From CAYNVS01 sp964400725 (GTDB taxonomy: Bacteria; Myxococcota_A; SURF-8; CAYNVS01): DNA of 64,000 nt. Shown piece by piece: positions 27,668 through 36,520 of this stretch. The stretch spans positions 13,371-77,370 of the forward strand of contig CAYNVS010000013.1 in assembly GCA_964400725.1 (NCBI GenBank), written 5' to 3'. How positions within the stretch are numbered: the first letter of the stretch is position 1; each line of letters opens with the position of its first letter. A model generated the notes under the pieces. It did not search any database, was not told the DNA's origin, and saw only the letters and a list, made by a program, of their open reading frames with translations. The position numbers were made by a program, and so were the translations under genes.

Positions 27668-27976
27668 TTAACGTCGCTTATCCTCGGACAGCTCGGCAAG
27701 TCTGCGACCGGTCTCATCCGCGTCCGCGCCTTTTACCAGAACCGCCTTGTCTCGGCTCTTTTCGCCCGAAATCAACGAAACGTTTCTTTTCGGAACGCCC
27801 AGCGTTTCGGCAATGAAAGCGATTAATGCCTCGTTTGCTTTGCCGTCCACGGGCGGAGCCTGAAGCTTGATTTTAAGCGATTTCTCGCGAGTTCCGCATA
27901 TTTCATTTTTTTTAGCCCCCGGCTGAACATGAAGGTTTATCCTCGCTCCGTCCTTCGTTTGGGTCGCGAAGTCCAT
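27668..27976 (-). CDS. DUF167 / YggU family protein
   Basis: A small conserved protein of 102 residues. The family signature VQPGAKKNE near residue 17 and LQAPPVDGKANEALI near residue 44 are clear, as is VSLISGEKSRDK. The function of YggU proteins is not established; they are often encoded near YggT and DivIVA-like genes. Here it lies 24 bases downstream of the DivIVA-like gene, matching that neighbourhood. Confidence 0.92.
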   Translation of the reverse strand: MDFATQTKDGARINLHVQPGAKKNEICGTREKSLKIKLQAPPVDGKANEALIAFIAETLGVPKRNVSLISGEKSRDKAVLVKGADADETGRRLAELSEDKRR

Positions 27977-28000
27977 CGGCGTTTGACGGCGTCCTCGCCG

Positions 28001-28528
28001 TTACTCGTCGCCAGTTGTAGGCGAAGTCTTGCCGACGAAGGTAAGAGCCTCCTCTATCTTCTCCATTCGCGCTTCTTCCTCGCGGAAGGCGTCGAGCATT
28101 CGCTTATGAAGGTCGAGAATCGACTCAAGTTTGGTTTCAAATTTAATGCGCTCTTTTTTAAGCTCGTGAATTTGCGCCATAAGTTCGGCTTTGCGAGTTT
28201 GCAGGTTGTAAAGGCGTTTCTCGGCTTCAAGCTCGGCCTGCGCGATAATCGCCTGCGCCTCTTTTTCTGCGGAGCGCTTCATGTTGTCGCTGATTGATTG
28301 CGCCGTGGCGAGCGTTTCCCGCAGCGTGGCCTCCAAGCGCTCGTAATCGACGATTTTATCTTTGCCGACGCGGACCTGCACTTTCAGCTCTTCGTTTTCG
28401 CGGTAAAGCGATTCAAGCGTCGCCTTTACTTCCTGCCTGAACGCGTCCACGACGTCAACGTCGTATCCTTTTACCTTGCGCGCAAACTCGCGGTTCTGCA
28501 CGTCGATGGGAGTCAATTTTTCGCTCAT
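28001..28528 (-). CDS. DivIVA-domain coiled-coil protein
   Basis: The N-terminal about 45 residues (LTPIDVQNREFARKVKGYD followed by VDVVDAF) match the DivIVA/GpsB membrane-curvature-sensing domain. The remainder is a long coiled coil to about residue 165. The start at 28528 is chosen because GGAGG lies 6 bases before it; a TTG two codons earlier is unlikely. DivIVA proteins mark cell poles and septa in Gram-positives; in deltaproteobacteria the role is less known. First gene of a unit with DUF167. Confidence 0.9.
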   Translation of the reverse strand: MSEKLTPIDVQNREFARKVKGYDVDVVDAFRQEVKATLESLYRENEELKVQVRVGKDKIVDYERLEATLRETLATAQSISDNMKRSAEKEAQAIIAQAELEAEKRLYNLQTRKAELMAQIHELKKERIKFETKLESILDLHKRMLDAFREEEARMEKIEEALTFVGKTSPTTGDE

Positions 28529-28700
28529 ATTCAACCTCCGTTTACAACATTAATATATTATTCGATATTTTAATAAATGGCAATAGCGTAAACGTTTTTA
28601 TTTGTAACGTATAAAAGAACGTCAAGACGATTATTTTGCCGGCGCGTCCTATTTATGTTACTTTTTCCGAGTAGGCAAAAACTGCGGAAAAGAGGCGAAG

Positions 28701-29600
28701 ATGTTGAAAGTAAAAACGATTATAAACGAAGAAAAATGCACGGGCTGCGGCCTTTGCGTCGCGGTTTGCCCTTCTCGGACGCTCAGCCTTATTAACGGCA
28801 AGGCTAAGGTAACGGGCAAATTCTCGCTCGGCTGCGACCACTGCGCCGCGGTTTGCCCGGCCAAGGCCATTACCGTCGGCTACGCAAAAAAAGAGACCGC
28901 CGAGTTCAATGCTTTCAAGGTTTCGCACAAATGGACGCCTCCCGGAAAAAACGACCCGGCGGAACTTGCAAACCTTATGCTGTCCCGCCGTTCGTGCCGC
29001 AACTACAAAGACGAGCCCGTTCCGCGGGAAACGCTCGAAGATTTGATTAAGTTCGCAATCGCCGCTCCGTCGGGATCTAACGCGCAGCTGTGGACTTTCG
29101 CAATCGCCCCCGACCGTAAATCGGTAATGGCCGCGGGCGAAAAGATGATGGGATTTTTTAAAAAACTTAACTCGCTGTCCGCAAATAAGGGCGCGCGAAT
29201 CGTTTCCAAATTTTTTATGAAAGACGCGCTGGGAATTTATTACCGCGAATATTACGAGAGCGTAAAAGAGTCGATTGAGGAATACGAGCGAGGCGGAAGA
29301 GACAAACTTTTTCACGGAGCGCCCGCGCTTATTTTCATCGGAAGCAAACCCGGCGCGTCCTGCCCCGTCGAGGACGCTCTTTTAGCGGCGCAAAATATCC
29401 TTCTTGGAGCTCACGCGCTTGGGCTTGGAACTTGCCTTATCGGCTTTGCCGTGGAGGCTATAAAGAGAGACGCAGGGGTTAAAAAACACCTCAAACTGGC
29501 GCGCGGCGAGAAAATTCACGCCGTCGTCGCCGTTGGCTGGCCCGACGAAAAATATACGAGAATAGCTTACAGAAAACCCGTAACGCCTAGATATTTATAA
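28701..29600 (+). CDS. Ferredoxin-nitroreductase fusion protein
   Basis: The N-terminal about 65 residues hold two ferredoxin-type clusters (CTGCGLCVAVCP and CDHCAAVCP, eight cysteines for two 4Fe-4S centres). The C-terminal part (about 85-290) is an FMN nitroreductase domain starting SRRSCRNYKDEPV and containing AAPSGSNAQLW and GLGTCLIGF. The layout matches the common ferredoxin-linked nitroreductases of anaerobes. Substrate unknown. It is a single-gene plus-strand unit between two minus-strand operons, with GAGG upstream of its ATG. Its presence fits an anaerobic or microaerobic lifestyle. Confidence 0.92.
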   Translation: MLKVKTIINEEKCTGCGLCVAVCPSRTLSLINGKAKVTGKFSLGCDHCAAVCPAKAITVGYAKKETAEFNAFKVSHKWTPPGKNDPAELANLMLSRRSCRNYKDEPVPRETLEDLIKFAIAAPSGSNAQLWTFAIAPDRKSVMAAGEKMMGFFKKLNSLSANKGARIVSKFFMKDALGIYYREYYESVKESIEEYERGGRDKLFHGAPALIFIGSKPGASCPVEDALLAAQNILLGAHALGLGTCLIGFAVEAIKRDAGVKKHLKLARGEKIHAVVAVGWPDEKYTRIAYRKPVTPRYL

Positions 29601-29620
29601 ACTTATTTAGGCGGAAGAAT

Positions 29621-30031
29621 TTAGACGGAGTATTTTTCAATCGCGTCGCGGAAAAATTGAGGAATTGGCGTTTTGACGCCTTTATCGTGATCGAAGCATA
29701 CCATAACGACTTTTCCCTTCGCGGCGAGCGACCCGTTTTTTGCGCCGTAAAGCTCGTAAACGAAAGTAAAACTGGTCGTCTTAATATCGGCTACTCCCAT
29801 TGTAACGACGCATCTGTCGTCGTATTTAAGCGGAGCTTTAAAGTCCAATTCCGAATGAGCGACCACGTACGGGAAGTCTATTTTCGCGTCGCCCGTCAGC
29901 GAGCCCTTTACCGCAAGCATGAAACGAACTCGCGCCTGCTCCAAAAAGCGGTAATAGGCGACGTTGTTAAGGTGCCCAAGCGCGTCAACGTCGCCAAAAC
30001 GTATCTCCAGTTCGAGTTTAAATGGAAGCAT
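29621..30031 (-). CDS. Acyl-CoA thioesterase (YbgC/4-HBT hotdog family)
   Basis: A single hotdog-fold domain of 136 residues. The motif RFGDVDALGHLNNVAYYRF at about residues 10-28 contains the catalytic-type Asp of the 4-hydroxybenzoyl-CoA thioesterase family. Substrate unknown. Its start is 30 bases after the stop of the small membrane protein, making it the last gene of the ribH-nusB operon. Confidence 0.9.
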   Translation of the reverse strand: MLPFKLELEIRFGDVDALGHLNNVAYYRFLEQARVRFMLAVKGSLTGDAKIDFPYVVAHSELDFKAPLKYDDRCVVTMGVADIKTTSFTFVYELYGAKNGSLAAKGKVVMVCFDHDKGVKTPIPQFFRDAIEKYSV

Positions 30032-30061
30032 TTACAACCGTACGCGTTTTTTATATTGAGG

Positions 30062-30271
30062 TTAGTTTCCAGAACCGCCGCCGTCTTGCCTATTACGAGA
30101 AGAACGAGCCGCAGCTTTGGCGTCGGCGCGTTTTTTAAAATAATTCGCAACTTTTATATTAATTCCCGCGGCAAACCGGCCGAAAGGCTTTAGGTTGGCA
30201 AGGCCGAATATGGAGGCCGATACCGCGATGATAACCCCGAGTTCGGCGGCGTTAGGCGTAAGCTCCGACAT
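30062..30271 (-). CDS. Small membrane-anchored protein, unknown
   Basis: A 69-residue protein with one hydrophobic stretch (about residues 10-27) followed by a basic, Ala-rich tail. It is not recognised. Support for coding is positional: its start is 2 bases after the stop of the M17 N-terminal-domain gene and the thioesterase follows 30 bases later, so it fills the operon gap exactly. The frame could be spurious. Confidence 0.5.
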   Translation of the reverse strand: MSELTPNAAELGVIIAVSASIFGLANLKPFGRFAAGINIKVANYFKKRADAKAAARSSRNRQDGGGSGN

Positions 30272-30273
30272 GC

Positions 30274-30804
30274 TTAACCCGCCAGTTTCTGCCGCAAATA
30301 TTCCATTTTCAGCGACATCTCCTTGAGGTTTGCGCCTTCCGGAAGGTAAAGAATCGCCTCGCCGTCTATTTTCGTCGCCAACTCGCTTATTATTAAGGCC
30401 AAGACGACGTCCGAACTTTTTGTATAGCAGTCTTCCTGTCTGCGAAAAGCGGGGGAGGAAAGAGCCACGCTGGCGGCCTTCATTTTGACCGCGGTTTCGC
30501 GAACGGCGCGAAACAGCGACGCGGCCTCGTTAGCCGAAAAAGCTTCGCGCCTGCCCGCGCCGACCAGAAGAAGTTTGTCTGCGCCCAGCCTGCCGTTAAG
30601 CGGATACAGCAATTTCTCGCCGGGATGACCTGAAAAAAAACCGGACATGAGCAGCCTGCTGAGCCGCCCGTGAAGACGCCAGTCCACAAAACCGCCGAGA
30701 CCTTTGATTGGGCGCTCGTCCGAGAAAACGCCAAGAGTCAACAGTTCCGCGTTGAGATCGTCAAGCGGATAGAGCCCGTAGCTTCGGAGCGATATTTTTC
30801 CCAT
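30274..30804 (-). CDS. Stand-alone M17 aminopeptidase N-terminal domain protein
   Basis: The 176 residues correspond to the N-terminal macro-like domain of M17 leucyl aminopeptidases: LNAELLTLGVFSDE, HGRLSRLL and ADKLLLVGAGRREAFS follow the family pattern closely. The zinc-binding catalytic domain is missing and the gene ends cleanly, with the next gene 2 bases on, so this is a designed short protein and not a truncation. Role unknown. It lies 10 bases downstream of nusB. Confidence 0.8.
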   Translation of the reverse strand: MGKISLRSYGLYPLDDLNAELLTLGVFSDERPIKGLGGFVDWRLHGRLSRLLMSGFFSGHPGEKLLYPLNGRLGADKLLLVGAGRREAFSANEAASLFRAVRETAVKMKAASVALSSPAFRRQEDCYTKSSDVVLALIISELATKIDGEAILYLPEGANLKEMSLKMEYLRQKLAG

Positions 30805-30814
30805 CGGGCGGCGC

Positions 30815-31249
30815 TCACTCTTTTTTTATTTTTTTTGATATGTTGTCCAGTACGCCGTTAATGAAGGCGGACGAGTCTTCGCTGCCGAAAGTCTTTCCCA
30901 GTTCAATGGCTTCGTTTATTGTAACGCGCTTTGGAATGTCTTCGCAAAACAAAAGCTCAAAGACTCCGAGGCGCAGCACGTTTCTATCGACAATCGCCAT
31001 TCTCGCCAATTTCCAATTTGTGCTTGCTTTTTGAATGGTCGAATCTATTTCGTCCTGACGCTCGTAAGCCCCTTTGACCAGACGTTCGCAGAACGCTCTA
31101 ACGGCCGGGTCGGCGTCTTCCGCGTCTTCCGTTTCAAATTGAAACTCGTTGAACACCGCCGCCACCGCCGCTGCCGGCTGTATGGGGTTGATTTCGAGGG
31201 AGTATAACGCCTGCAAGGCGCAGATGCGGGCTATTCTTCTACGGCGCAT
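30815..31249 (-). CDS. nusB: Transcription antitermination factor NusB
   Basis: An RNA-binding factor for rRNA antitermination. RRRIARICALQALYSLE at the N-terminus, ILAN-like AIVDRNVLRLGVFELL in the middle, and VTINEAIELGKTFGSEDSSAF followed by INGVLD at the C-terminus are characteristic. The length of 144 residues is normal. It directly follows ribH (27 bases), a widespread bacterial arrangement. Confidence 0.95.
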   Translation of the reverse strand: MRRRRIARICALQALYSLEINPIQPAAAVAAVFNEFQFETEDAEDADPAVRAFCERLVKGAYERQDEIDSTIQKASTNWKLARMAIVDRNVLRLGVFELLFCEDIPKRVTINEAIELGKTFGSEDSSAFINGVLDNISKKIKKE

Positions 31250-31276
31250 TTTAAAGAACCAATTCGTAAACTGCTG

Positions 31277-31774
31277 TTATAAGGATTGTATGCGTTTCTT
31301 CAAATCGCACATTTCGAGCGCCGCCACGACCGTTTCCGCCCCTTTGTTTCCCATTTTTGAGCCGCTGCGCTCCAATGCCTGCTCTATCGAATCGCAGGTA
31401 AGAACGCCGAAGCCGACAGCCGTCGAGTATTGAACGCTAAGCGTCGCGATTCCTTTGGCCATTTCCGACGCGACGTACTCGAAATGCGGAGTTCCGCCCC
31501 TGATTACGGCGCCAAGGCAGACGACGATGTCGAAAATTTTTTCCTGCGAATTTTTATGCAAAACGTCTTTCAATGCGGCGGGAATTTCCCACGATCCGGG
31601 GACCATGAAAACCGTAACGTCGGAGGCTTCGCCTCCGTGGCGCACAAACGAGTCTATAGCTCCCGAAACGAGACGCTCGACTATTAAATTGTTGAATCTG
31701 GCGGCGATAACTGCCAGCTTAAGCCCTTTAGCTTCAAGTTTTCCTTCTATTTTTCTGTAAGAACCTTCGCTCAT
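31277..31774 (-). CDS. ribH: 6,7-dimethyl-8-ribityllumazine synthase
   Basis: Penultimate enzyme of riboflavin synthesis. It shows AARFNNLIVERLVSGA, VPGSWEIPAAL, CLGAVIRGGTPHFEYV (with the catalytic His) and GVLTCDSIEQALERSGSK near the C-terminus. The length of 165 residues is typical. First gene of the five-gene minus-strand unit ribH-nusB-M17N-small protein-thioesterase. I see no FMN riboswitch in the 228 bases upstream. Confidence 0.96.
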   Translation of the reverse strand: MSEGSYRKIEGKLEAKGLKLAVIAARFNNLIVERLVSGAIDSFVRHGGEASDVTVFMVPGSWEIPAALKDVLHKNSQEKIFDIVVCLGAVIRGGTPHFEYVASEMAKGIATLSVQYSTAVGFGVLTCDSIEQALERSGSKMGNKGAETVVAALEMCDLKKRIQSL

Positions 31775-32002
31775 TTTTTGCCTCCGTAAAAACGATAGCA
31801 GTGTAGCATATGCGGCGGAGCGTGTAAAGAAAATGCAAATGCGAAGCGTTGATTATTTTTTAACGGCGAAAACCTAACATGTACAATTCTTGCGCCTTGG
31901 CGCGAGCTTTACTTTTTGAGTAAAAAAACTTGTTAAAAACGCCTTAAAGTAATATTTTATATCAATGTGGCAGCAACTTGTTTTTTGGAACGGTTACGCA
32001 AA

Positions 32003-33127
32003 ATGAGAATACGCAAAACATTTCAAAAAGAAAACGTCATTTATTTCCTAGCTTCCGCGCTCGCGGCGGCCGTTCTTTTAACCGGATGCCCGGCAAAAAG
32101 AATAGACCTTAAGTCGCCCTTTATGAAACAGATAGACATGCACATGGAGCTGGCTTACAAGAGCCTTTCCGAGGGCAACTATCCCGCGGCGGCGATGTCG
32201 GCCAAAAACGCGCTGGACGAAGCCAACAAATACAATTCCATGGGCGCGACTAAAGGCGAAGCCGGAGACGACATAGACACGAACGAAATGACTAACCTGC
32301 GCGCAATCGCTCTTTTCTACATGGGCGACTATAAATCGCTCGACGAAATAGACGCGACCTTCAAATCAAAAGCGCTCTCAACCCCTACGATATATAAACT
32401 AGGGCTTTATTTCAGTTATGTTTGGACGTACGATATTAAGCAGACCAACGTTAAAATAGACGAAACGCTGAGCATAATAAACCAAGCCGCTCCCGAAGCC
32501 GCGCTTTACAACTTCGTAGCGGCTTACGCGTCTTTATTCATGGGCGATTTCGATAACGCAAAAAAGCGCGCCGCGGCGGCGGCCGAACTGTCGGCAAAAT
32601 GGCCGAAGCTCTTCGTTAAGGAATTCGCCGACAAACTGGAAACTCTCAATCAAACAATCGAACTTGGGGAGCCCGGACTGGTATGTATGGCGCTGTGCCG
32701 CGGGCAGGTAAAATGCCCGTCCGGAGAATCGGACTGCGCTAAAAAATGCGTGGCGGAAGCTCTTAATTACAACCTGCTTCGCAAAAAGGCTCTCAAAACT
32801 ATTCTAACCGAATGCCGCGCCGCCGAGTGCGGAACGCTGGAAAAATGCCTGAAAACGGCGCTTAACGAAGTTTCGTCCAATTTCACCGACAACGAAGCGG
32901 AGGCGATGGACAAAATCTGCCGCGATTTCTGCGAAGACAATATCAAATGCCTGATAATCGACGCCGAAATAGGAGCCTGCATAAACGGATGTCCCAAGGC
33001 GTTAGGCCCTTTAAACGAAAAAGGGCTCAAAGAGTTTAAAATCTGTTTTAAAGAAGCGGATTGCGAAAAAGCGAAAAAATGTTTTAAGGCGCTGTGGAAA
33101 ATGCCCGTTCACGGCGAGTTTGAATAA
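32003..33127 (+). CDS. TPR-like Cys-rich lipoprotein, unknown function
   Basis: A signal peptide ending LLTGC (about residue 32) gives a canonical lipobox. Residues about 45-230 are helical repeats of TPR type (SEGNYPAAAMSAKNAL, YKLGLYFSYV, FMGDFDNAKKRAA). The C-terminal about 130 residues carry paired cysteines in a repeating CxxxC style (CMALCRG, CAKKC, CRAAEC, CRDFCED, CINGC, ADCEKAKKC). No acidic tether follows the lipid anchor, suggesting a periplasmic location. The ATG at 32003 is preferred to an upstream GTG because it gives a signal peptide. The next gene starts 23 bases after. Confidence 0.75.
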   Translation: MRIRKTFQKENVIYFLASALAAAVLLTGCPAKRIDLKSPFMKQIDMHMELAYKSLSEGNYPAAAMSAKNALDEANKYNSMGATKGEAGDDIDTNEMTNLRAIALFYMGDYKSLDEIDATFKSKALSTPTIYKLGLYFSYVWTYDIKQTNVKIDETLSIINQAAPEAALYNFVAAYASLFMGDFDNAKKRAAAAAELSAKWPKLFVKEFADKLETLNQTIELGEPGLVCMALCRGQVKCPSGESDCAKKCVAEALNYNLLRKKALKTILTECRAAECGTLEKCLKTALNEVSSNFTDNEAEAMDKICRDFCEDNIKCLIIDAEIGACINGCPKALGPLNEKGLKEFKICFKEADCEKAKKCFKALWKMPVHGEFE

Positions 33128-33150
33128 ATTATTCTGAAAACGGAACAAAA

Positions 33151-33831
33151 ATGCCGGCCCAACATATACTTCTTTTTCTGCTTGCAGCCATAACAAATCT
33201 GTTTCTTCTAGTCTTCGGCGGAGTAGATATAGTTAATGTCAGCGAGCGTTTGGAAAGCGTGCGAAAAGACTCTCCGAAATCGGCGCTCGGAGAGCTCTCG
33301 CCTGTGAATACATCCAAAATAATAGTGCGCAAGGCGATGAGCCTTGGCGACGCGAAGTTCAAACTATACAGACTGCCAAAAGGTTCCGCGCCCAGCGACC
33401 TGATGGAAAACCACCTCCTAGGAACGGGAGCCGACTATCTTTCCACCACCGTAAACGCATCGACTTCGAGCGCGACGATTGAAAAACTTATCCAATTAAC
33501 CGGCGACCCTCTTAGATTTCCAATTTTGGAATGCAACGGCCTGTTCATCGTCGGCTACTCTCCCGATTTGCTCGACGACTACCTAAAAAAGTTTGAAGTC
33601 GCGCCCAAGGAAGGCGACAAAAAGAAGAACGAAGGACCTGTCGAGATTAAAATCGAAGGCAAAACGATTATAAAAACCGAAGGCAAGCCCGAAGGCGGCG
33701 CGGACAAAACAAATACGGAAAAGAGCGGAACGATAGAAATAAAGAAAGGCGCGGAAACCAACTCTCCGATTGAAATAAAAATAGAAGGCGCTCCCCCGCC
33801 TCCGCCGACCAAAAAAGGCGGCAATAAATAA
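33151..33831 (+). CDS. Membrane-anchored protein with EIKIEG repeats, unknown
   Basis: A hydrophobic N-terminus (about residues 5-25) acts as signal or anchor, followed by a globular part of about 125 residues with no recognised family, then a low-complexity tail (about 150-226) with three to four copies of an EIKIEG/TIEIKKG motif, ending in a proline run and basic residues. Probably co-transcribed with the TPR lipoprotein. Function unknown. Confidence 0.65.
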   Translation: MPAQHILLFLLAAITNLFLLVFGGVDIVNVSERLESVRKDSPKSALGELSPVNTSKIIVRKAMSLGDAKFKLYRLPKGSAPSDLMENHLLGTGADYLSTTVNASTSSATIEKLIQLTGDPLRFPILECNGLFIVGYSPDLLDDYLKKFEVAPKEGDKKKNEGPVEIKIEGKTIIKTEGKPEGGADKTNTEKSGTIEIKKGAETNSPIEIKIEGAPPPPPTKKGGNK

Positions 33832-34020
33832 TATGCCGCGGCGCGTAATGTCGGCATAATTACTTATTTGTTCTCATAATGAGAACCGCAGCCTGCATAT
33901 TGTTGACATTCAAAACTTCGTCGAATAGTTTCAAATAAAGAATAGTCAGCCGATTATGTTCTTTTCGGGGCCGGTAATGCAAATATTCGGCTTCATATAT
34001 TTACGCGGCTTATATTTTTT

Positions 34021-35616
34021 ATGAGAAAACATTTAACCCTTAAAAAATCAAAGGGAAACTCGGTTAAGTCGGCTTTAACGGCAATCGCCGCTATGGCGGT
34101 TTTCTTCGCTTCTTGCAGCCAAAAAGAAGCGACTTGCCCATGTCAAAGCGGCTTCGGCGGCGAGAAACCGCAGGAGGGCTTTTCGCCGCGTTATAAAATA
34201 AACGGCATTACCGACGATGACGAAAGCGAACAGCTGAAAAATCCGGTCGGTTCAGGATGGGATATTTCTCAATATCAAAACTACGACGACGAGGAAAACG
34301 ACGCCGAAACTTTTTTAACCGACAACGCGGGCGAAGAGGAAAAAAAACGAGTCTTCGCGAAAATATCGGAAGAATACTCTTCTTACAGTATGAAAAAACG
34401 AATAAGAGCGGCCTATACATTCGCGCAGTTTCCTACCAAAGGACTGCCGTATTTGGAAGCGCTCGCCAAAGATAAAAATCTCGACGTGCGTCTTGCGGCC
34501 ATCGAGGCGATGGGAGCCGTCGGAGAAACGGCGCTTGAAACACTCGCCGCTCATCTTAACGATCAAAATCCTCTTGTCCGAATGGTCGCGCTTGAAAGCG
34601 TCGGCCTGATTGGCGAAAAGGCTAAAAACCAGCTAATCAAAGCGGCTTCAATGCTGGAAGATAAAGACGAGCTAGTTGCCGCAGCAGCCTATTTTGCCCA
34701 GCGCGACATTAAAAGCAACGACGCCGTAACCGATTCTATTTGGAACAGATTGGACGACTACTACTTCGTATTAAATCAAGATTTGCGGGAAATCAAGGAC
34801 GAAAAGCGCAAGGCGGAAATCGCGCAGAAGTTTCTTAAAATTTCAAAGTTGTCCAACGCCGAAGATTTCGTCCTTAAAAACGCTTACGATTATAAAATTA
34901 AAGGAGTAAAGGAAAGCTATCTCCTCCGTCTGCATGATACCGCCGCAAGCCATTCTTCGGGGTATTACGTAATAGGTCTTTTTTTGCCGGGCGGCTCAAA
35001 AGCGCTTGCGCAAAAAGGAGCGATAGGTTTTTCGGAGGAATTCGACGATTTTGACATTTTCGGCGGGACTCTAACCGAAGAAGAAGAAAAAGAATTCGGA
35101 GGCAACAAATACTTTGAAGAAATCGACGACCTCGGGTACGACAATCTGGAAGAAACGGATTCGTTCATTCCGATTCGGCGCGCCGAATTTCTTTGGCTTT
35201 TAAAAACTATTACCGTCGATAAAAACTACCCTCCTCTGTTGTATATTTTCGCCGGATTTTTAAACAAAGGTTATTTCGGAGGCAACAACTCCGTTTATCG
35301 TTTGCAAAACGGATATTTCGACCGCATTTTCAACGACAGAATTCACGTAAGCTCAAGCTGTTATATTAACGCCGTGAACGAGGACAGCCGAATTTACTTT
35401 TACGACGTCGATAAGGACGGCGTAAAAGAGTTAATTATTACCTACATAACAACAAACGCAAGCAAACAGATTGCGCCGGACGACTTCTCCGGCGTTGACT
35501 GCCGGATAGACAAACGCGCGATACGCCACGACGTTTATCTTTACGATTCGCTGCGAGGAGAATACCGCGACGTTTACTATTTCTGCCAATTGCTGAAAGG
35601 CAGTTATTGCCGCTAG
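34021..35616 (+). CDS. HEAT-repeat lipoprotein, unknown function
   Basis: An N-terminal basic region and hydrophobic segment end in FFASC (about residue 37), a plausible lipobox. Residues about 120-230 contain HEAT/PBS-lyase-like repeats (NLDVRLAAIEAMGAVGE, NPLVRMVALESVGLIGE). The C-terminal about 250 residues include an FG-GAP-like calcium motif (YFYDVDKDGVKELIITY). No clear ribosome-binding site precedes the ATG. Function unknown; binding or assembly is inferred from the HEAT scaffold. Confidence 0.72.
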   Translation: MRKHLTLKKSKGNSVKSALTAIAAMAVFFASCSQKEATCPCQSGFGGEKPQEGFSPRYKINGITDDDESEQLKNPVGSGWDISQYQNYDDEENDAETFLTDNAGEEEKKRVFAKISEEYSSYSMKKRIRAAYTFAQFPTKGLPYLEALAKDKNLDVRLAAIEAMGAVGETALETLAAHLNDQNPLVRMVALESVGLIGEKAKNQLIKAASMLEDKDELVAAAAYFAQRDIKSNDAVTDSIWNRLDDYYFVLNQDLREIKDEKRKAEIAQKFLKISKLSNAEDFVLKNAYDYKIKGVKESYLLRLHDTAASHSSGYYVIGLFLPGGSKALAQKGAIGFSEEFDDFDIFGGTLTEEEEKEFGGNKYFEEIDDLGYDNLEETDSFIPIRRAEFLWLLKTITVDKNYPPLLYIFAGFLNKGYFGGNNSVYRLQNGYFDRIFNDRIHVSSSCYINAVNEDSRIYFYDVDKDGVKELIITYITTNASKQIAPDDFSGVDCRIDKRAIRHDVYLYDSLRGEYRDVYYFCQLLKGSYCR

Positions 35617-35694
35617 AAACGCCCTTCCGCGCTTAGCTCGGCTCAAATTCCCGCAATTCCATAGAAATTTAATAATTTATTGTTAGGCCGCGTC

Positions 35695-35722
35695 TTGACA
35701 CATCTTTCGAGGCGCTTAATTT
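35695..35722 (+). promoter_or_regulatory. Sigma70-like promoter for redox pair
   Basis: TTGACA (35695-35700), 16-base spacer, TAATTT (35717-35722), 72 bases upstream of the di-glutaredoxin start. Confidence 0.6.
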
Positions 35723-35794
35723 GATGGTTGTCAATATTAGTTCTTTGAATTGATAGTATTAGCAACTTTATTAGAAACGTTAAAGGAGAAGGCC

Positions 35795-36469
35795 ATGTTT
35801 TTACAGGAAGAAGACAGGAAAAGGTTAGCGGAAGATTTTAATAAAATGACTAACAACGTGAGGATTATTTTCTTCGATCAGAAAATAAATTGCCAGTACT
35901 GCGGCGACGCGAAACAACTGCTGCAAGAAGTCGCGTCGCTGTCGGATAAAATTACTCTGGAAGAGGCGAGCCTTTTGCTGGACGCAACAAAAGCGGCCAA
36001 GTACGGCGTTGACAAGGCTCCGGCGATAGTCGTAACAGACGAGGCGGGCTCAGATTCGGGAGTAATTTTCTCCGGCATTCCGGCGGGCTACGAATTCATG
36101 TCTCTCATCGGAGCTATATTCGATAGAGGCGCGGGGACTACCGGCTTATCGGCCAAAACGCAGGAAGAGGTTAAAAACATCGACTCCGACGTGCGCATTC
36201 AGGTCTTCGTAACGCCCGGATGCCCCTACTGCTACAACGCTGTGCGCGCCGCTCATCAAATGGCGTTCCTCAACCCTAAAATCAAGGCGGAAATGGTTGA
36301 GGCGACCGAGTTCCCCGAACTTTCCAACAAATATCGGGTAATGGCGGTGCCCAAAACCGTAATAAACGGAAAACACAGCTTCGAGGGAGCGTATCCGGAA
36401 GCGCGCTTTTTGCAGGAAGTAAAAAAAGCCGTCGCAAGCGTCGGCGCTACAGGCGCAACGGCGAATTAA
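35795..36469 (+). CDS. Protein disulfide oxidoreductase with two glutaredoxin-like domains
   Basis: Two thioredoxin-fold halves, each with a redox pair: C33-Q-Y-C36 and C143-P-Y-C146, each followed later by a cis-proline segment (KAPAIVV, AVPKTVI). This matches the PDO/GrxAB-like family of thermophiles and anaerobes. The second site is likely the main catalytic site because it has the classical CPYC. The start at 35795 is chosen because AGGAGA precedes it; an upstream ATG would leave it unexplained. Thioredoxin follows after 51 bases, so the two likely form one redox unit. Confidence 0.88.
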   Translation: MFLQEEDRKRLAEDFNKMTNNVRIIFFDQKINCQYCGDAKQLLQEVASLSDKITLEEASLLLDATKAAKYGVDKAPAIVVTDEAGSDSGVIFSGIPAGYEFMSLIGAIFDRGAGTTGLSAKTQEEVKNIDSDVRIQVFVTPGCPYCYNAVRAAHQMAFLNPKIKAEMVEATEFPELSNKYRVMAVPKTVINGKHSFEGAYPEARFLQEVKKAVASVGATGATAN

Positions 36470-36520
36470 TTGCGGCGCAAATATAAATAATTAGTTTTAT
36501 ACTTTGAAAGCGAGGCTCTC

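Noticed and set aside
31775..32002. FMN riboswitch upstream of ribH
   Set aside because: No recognisable RFN-element core could be seen in the sequence preceding ribH.
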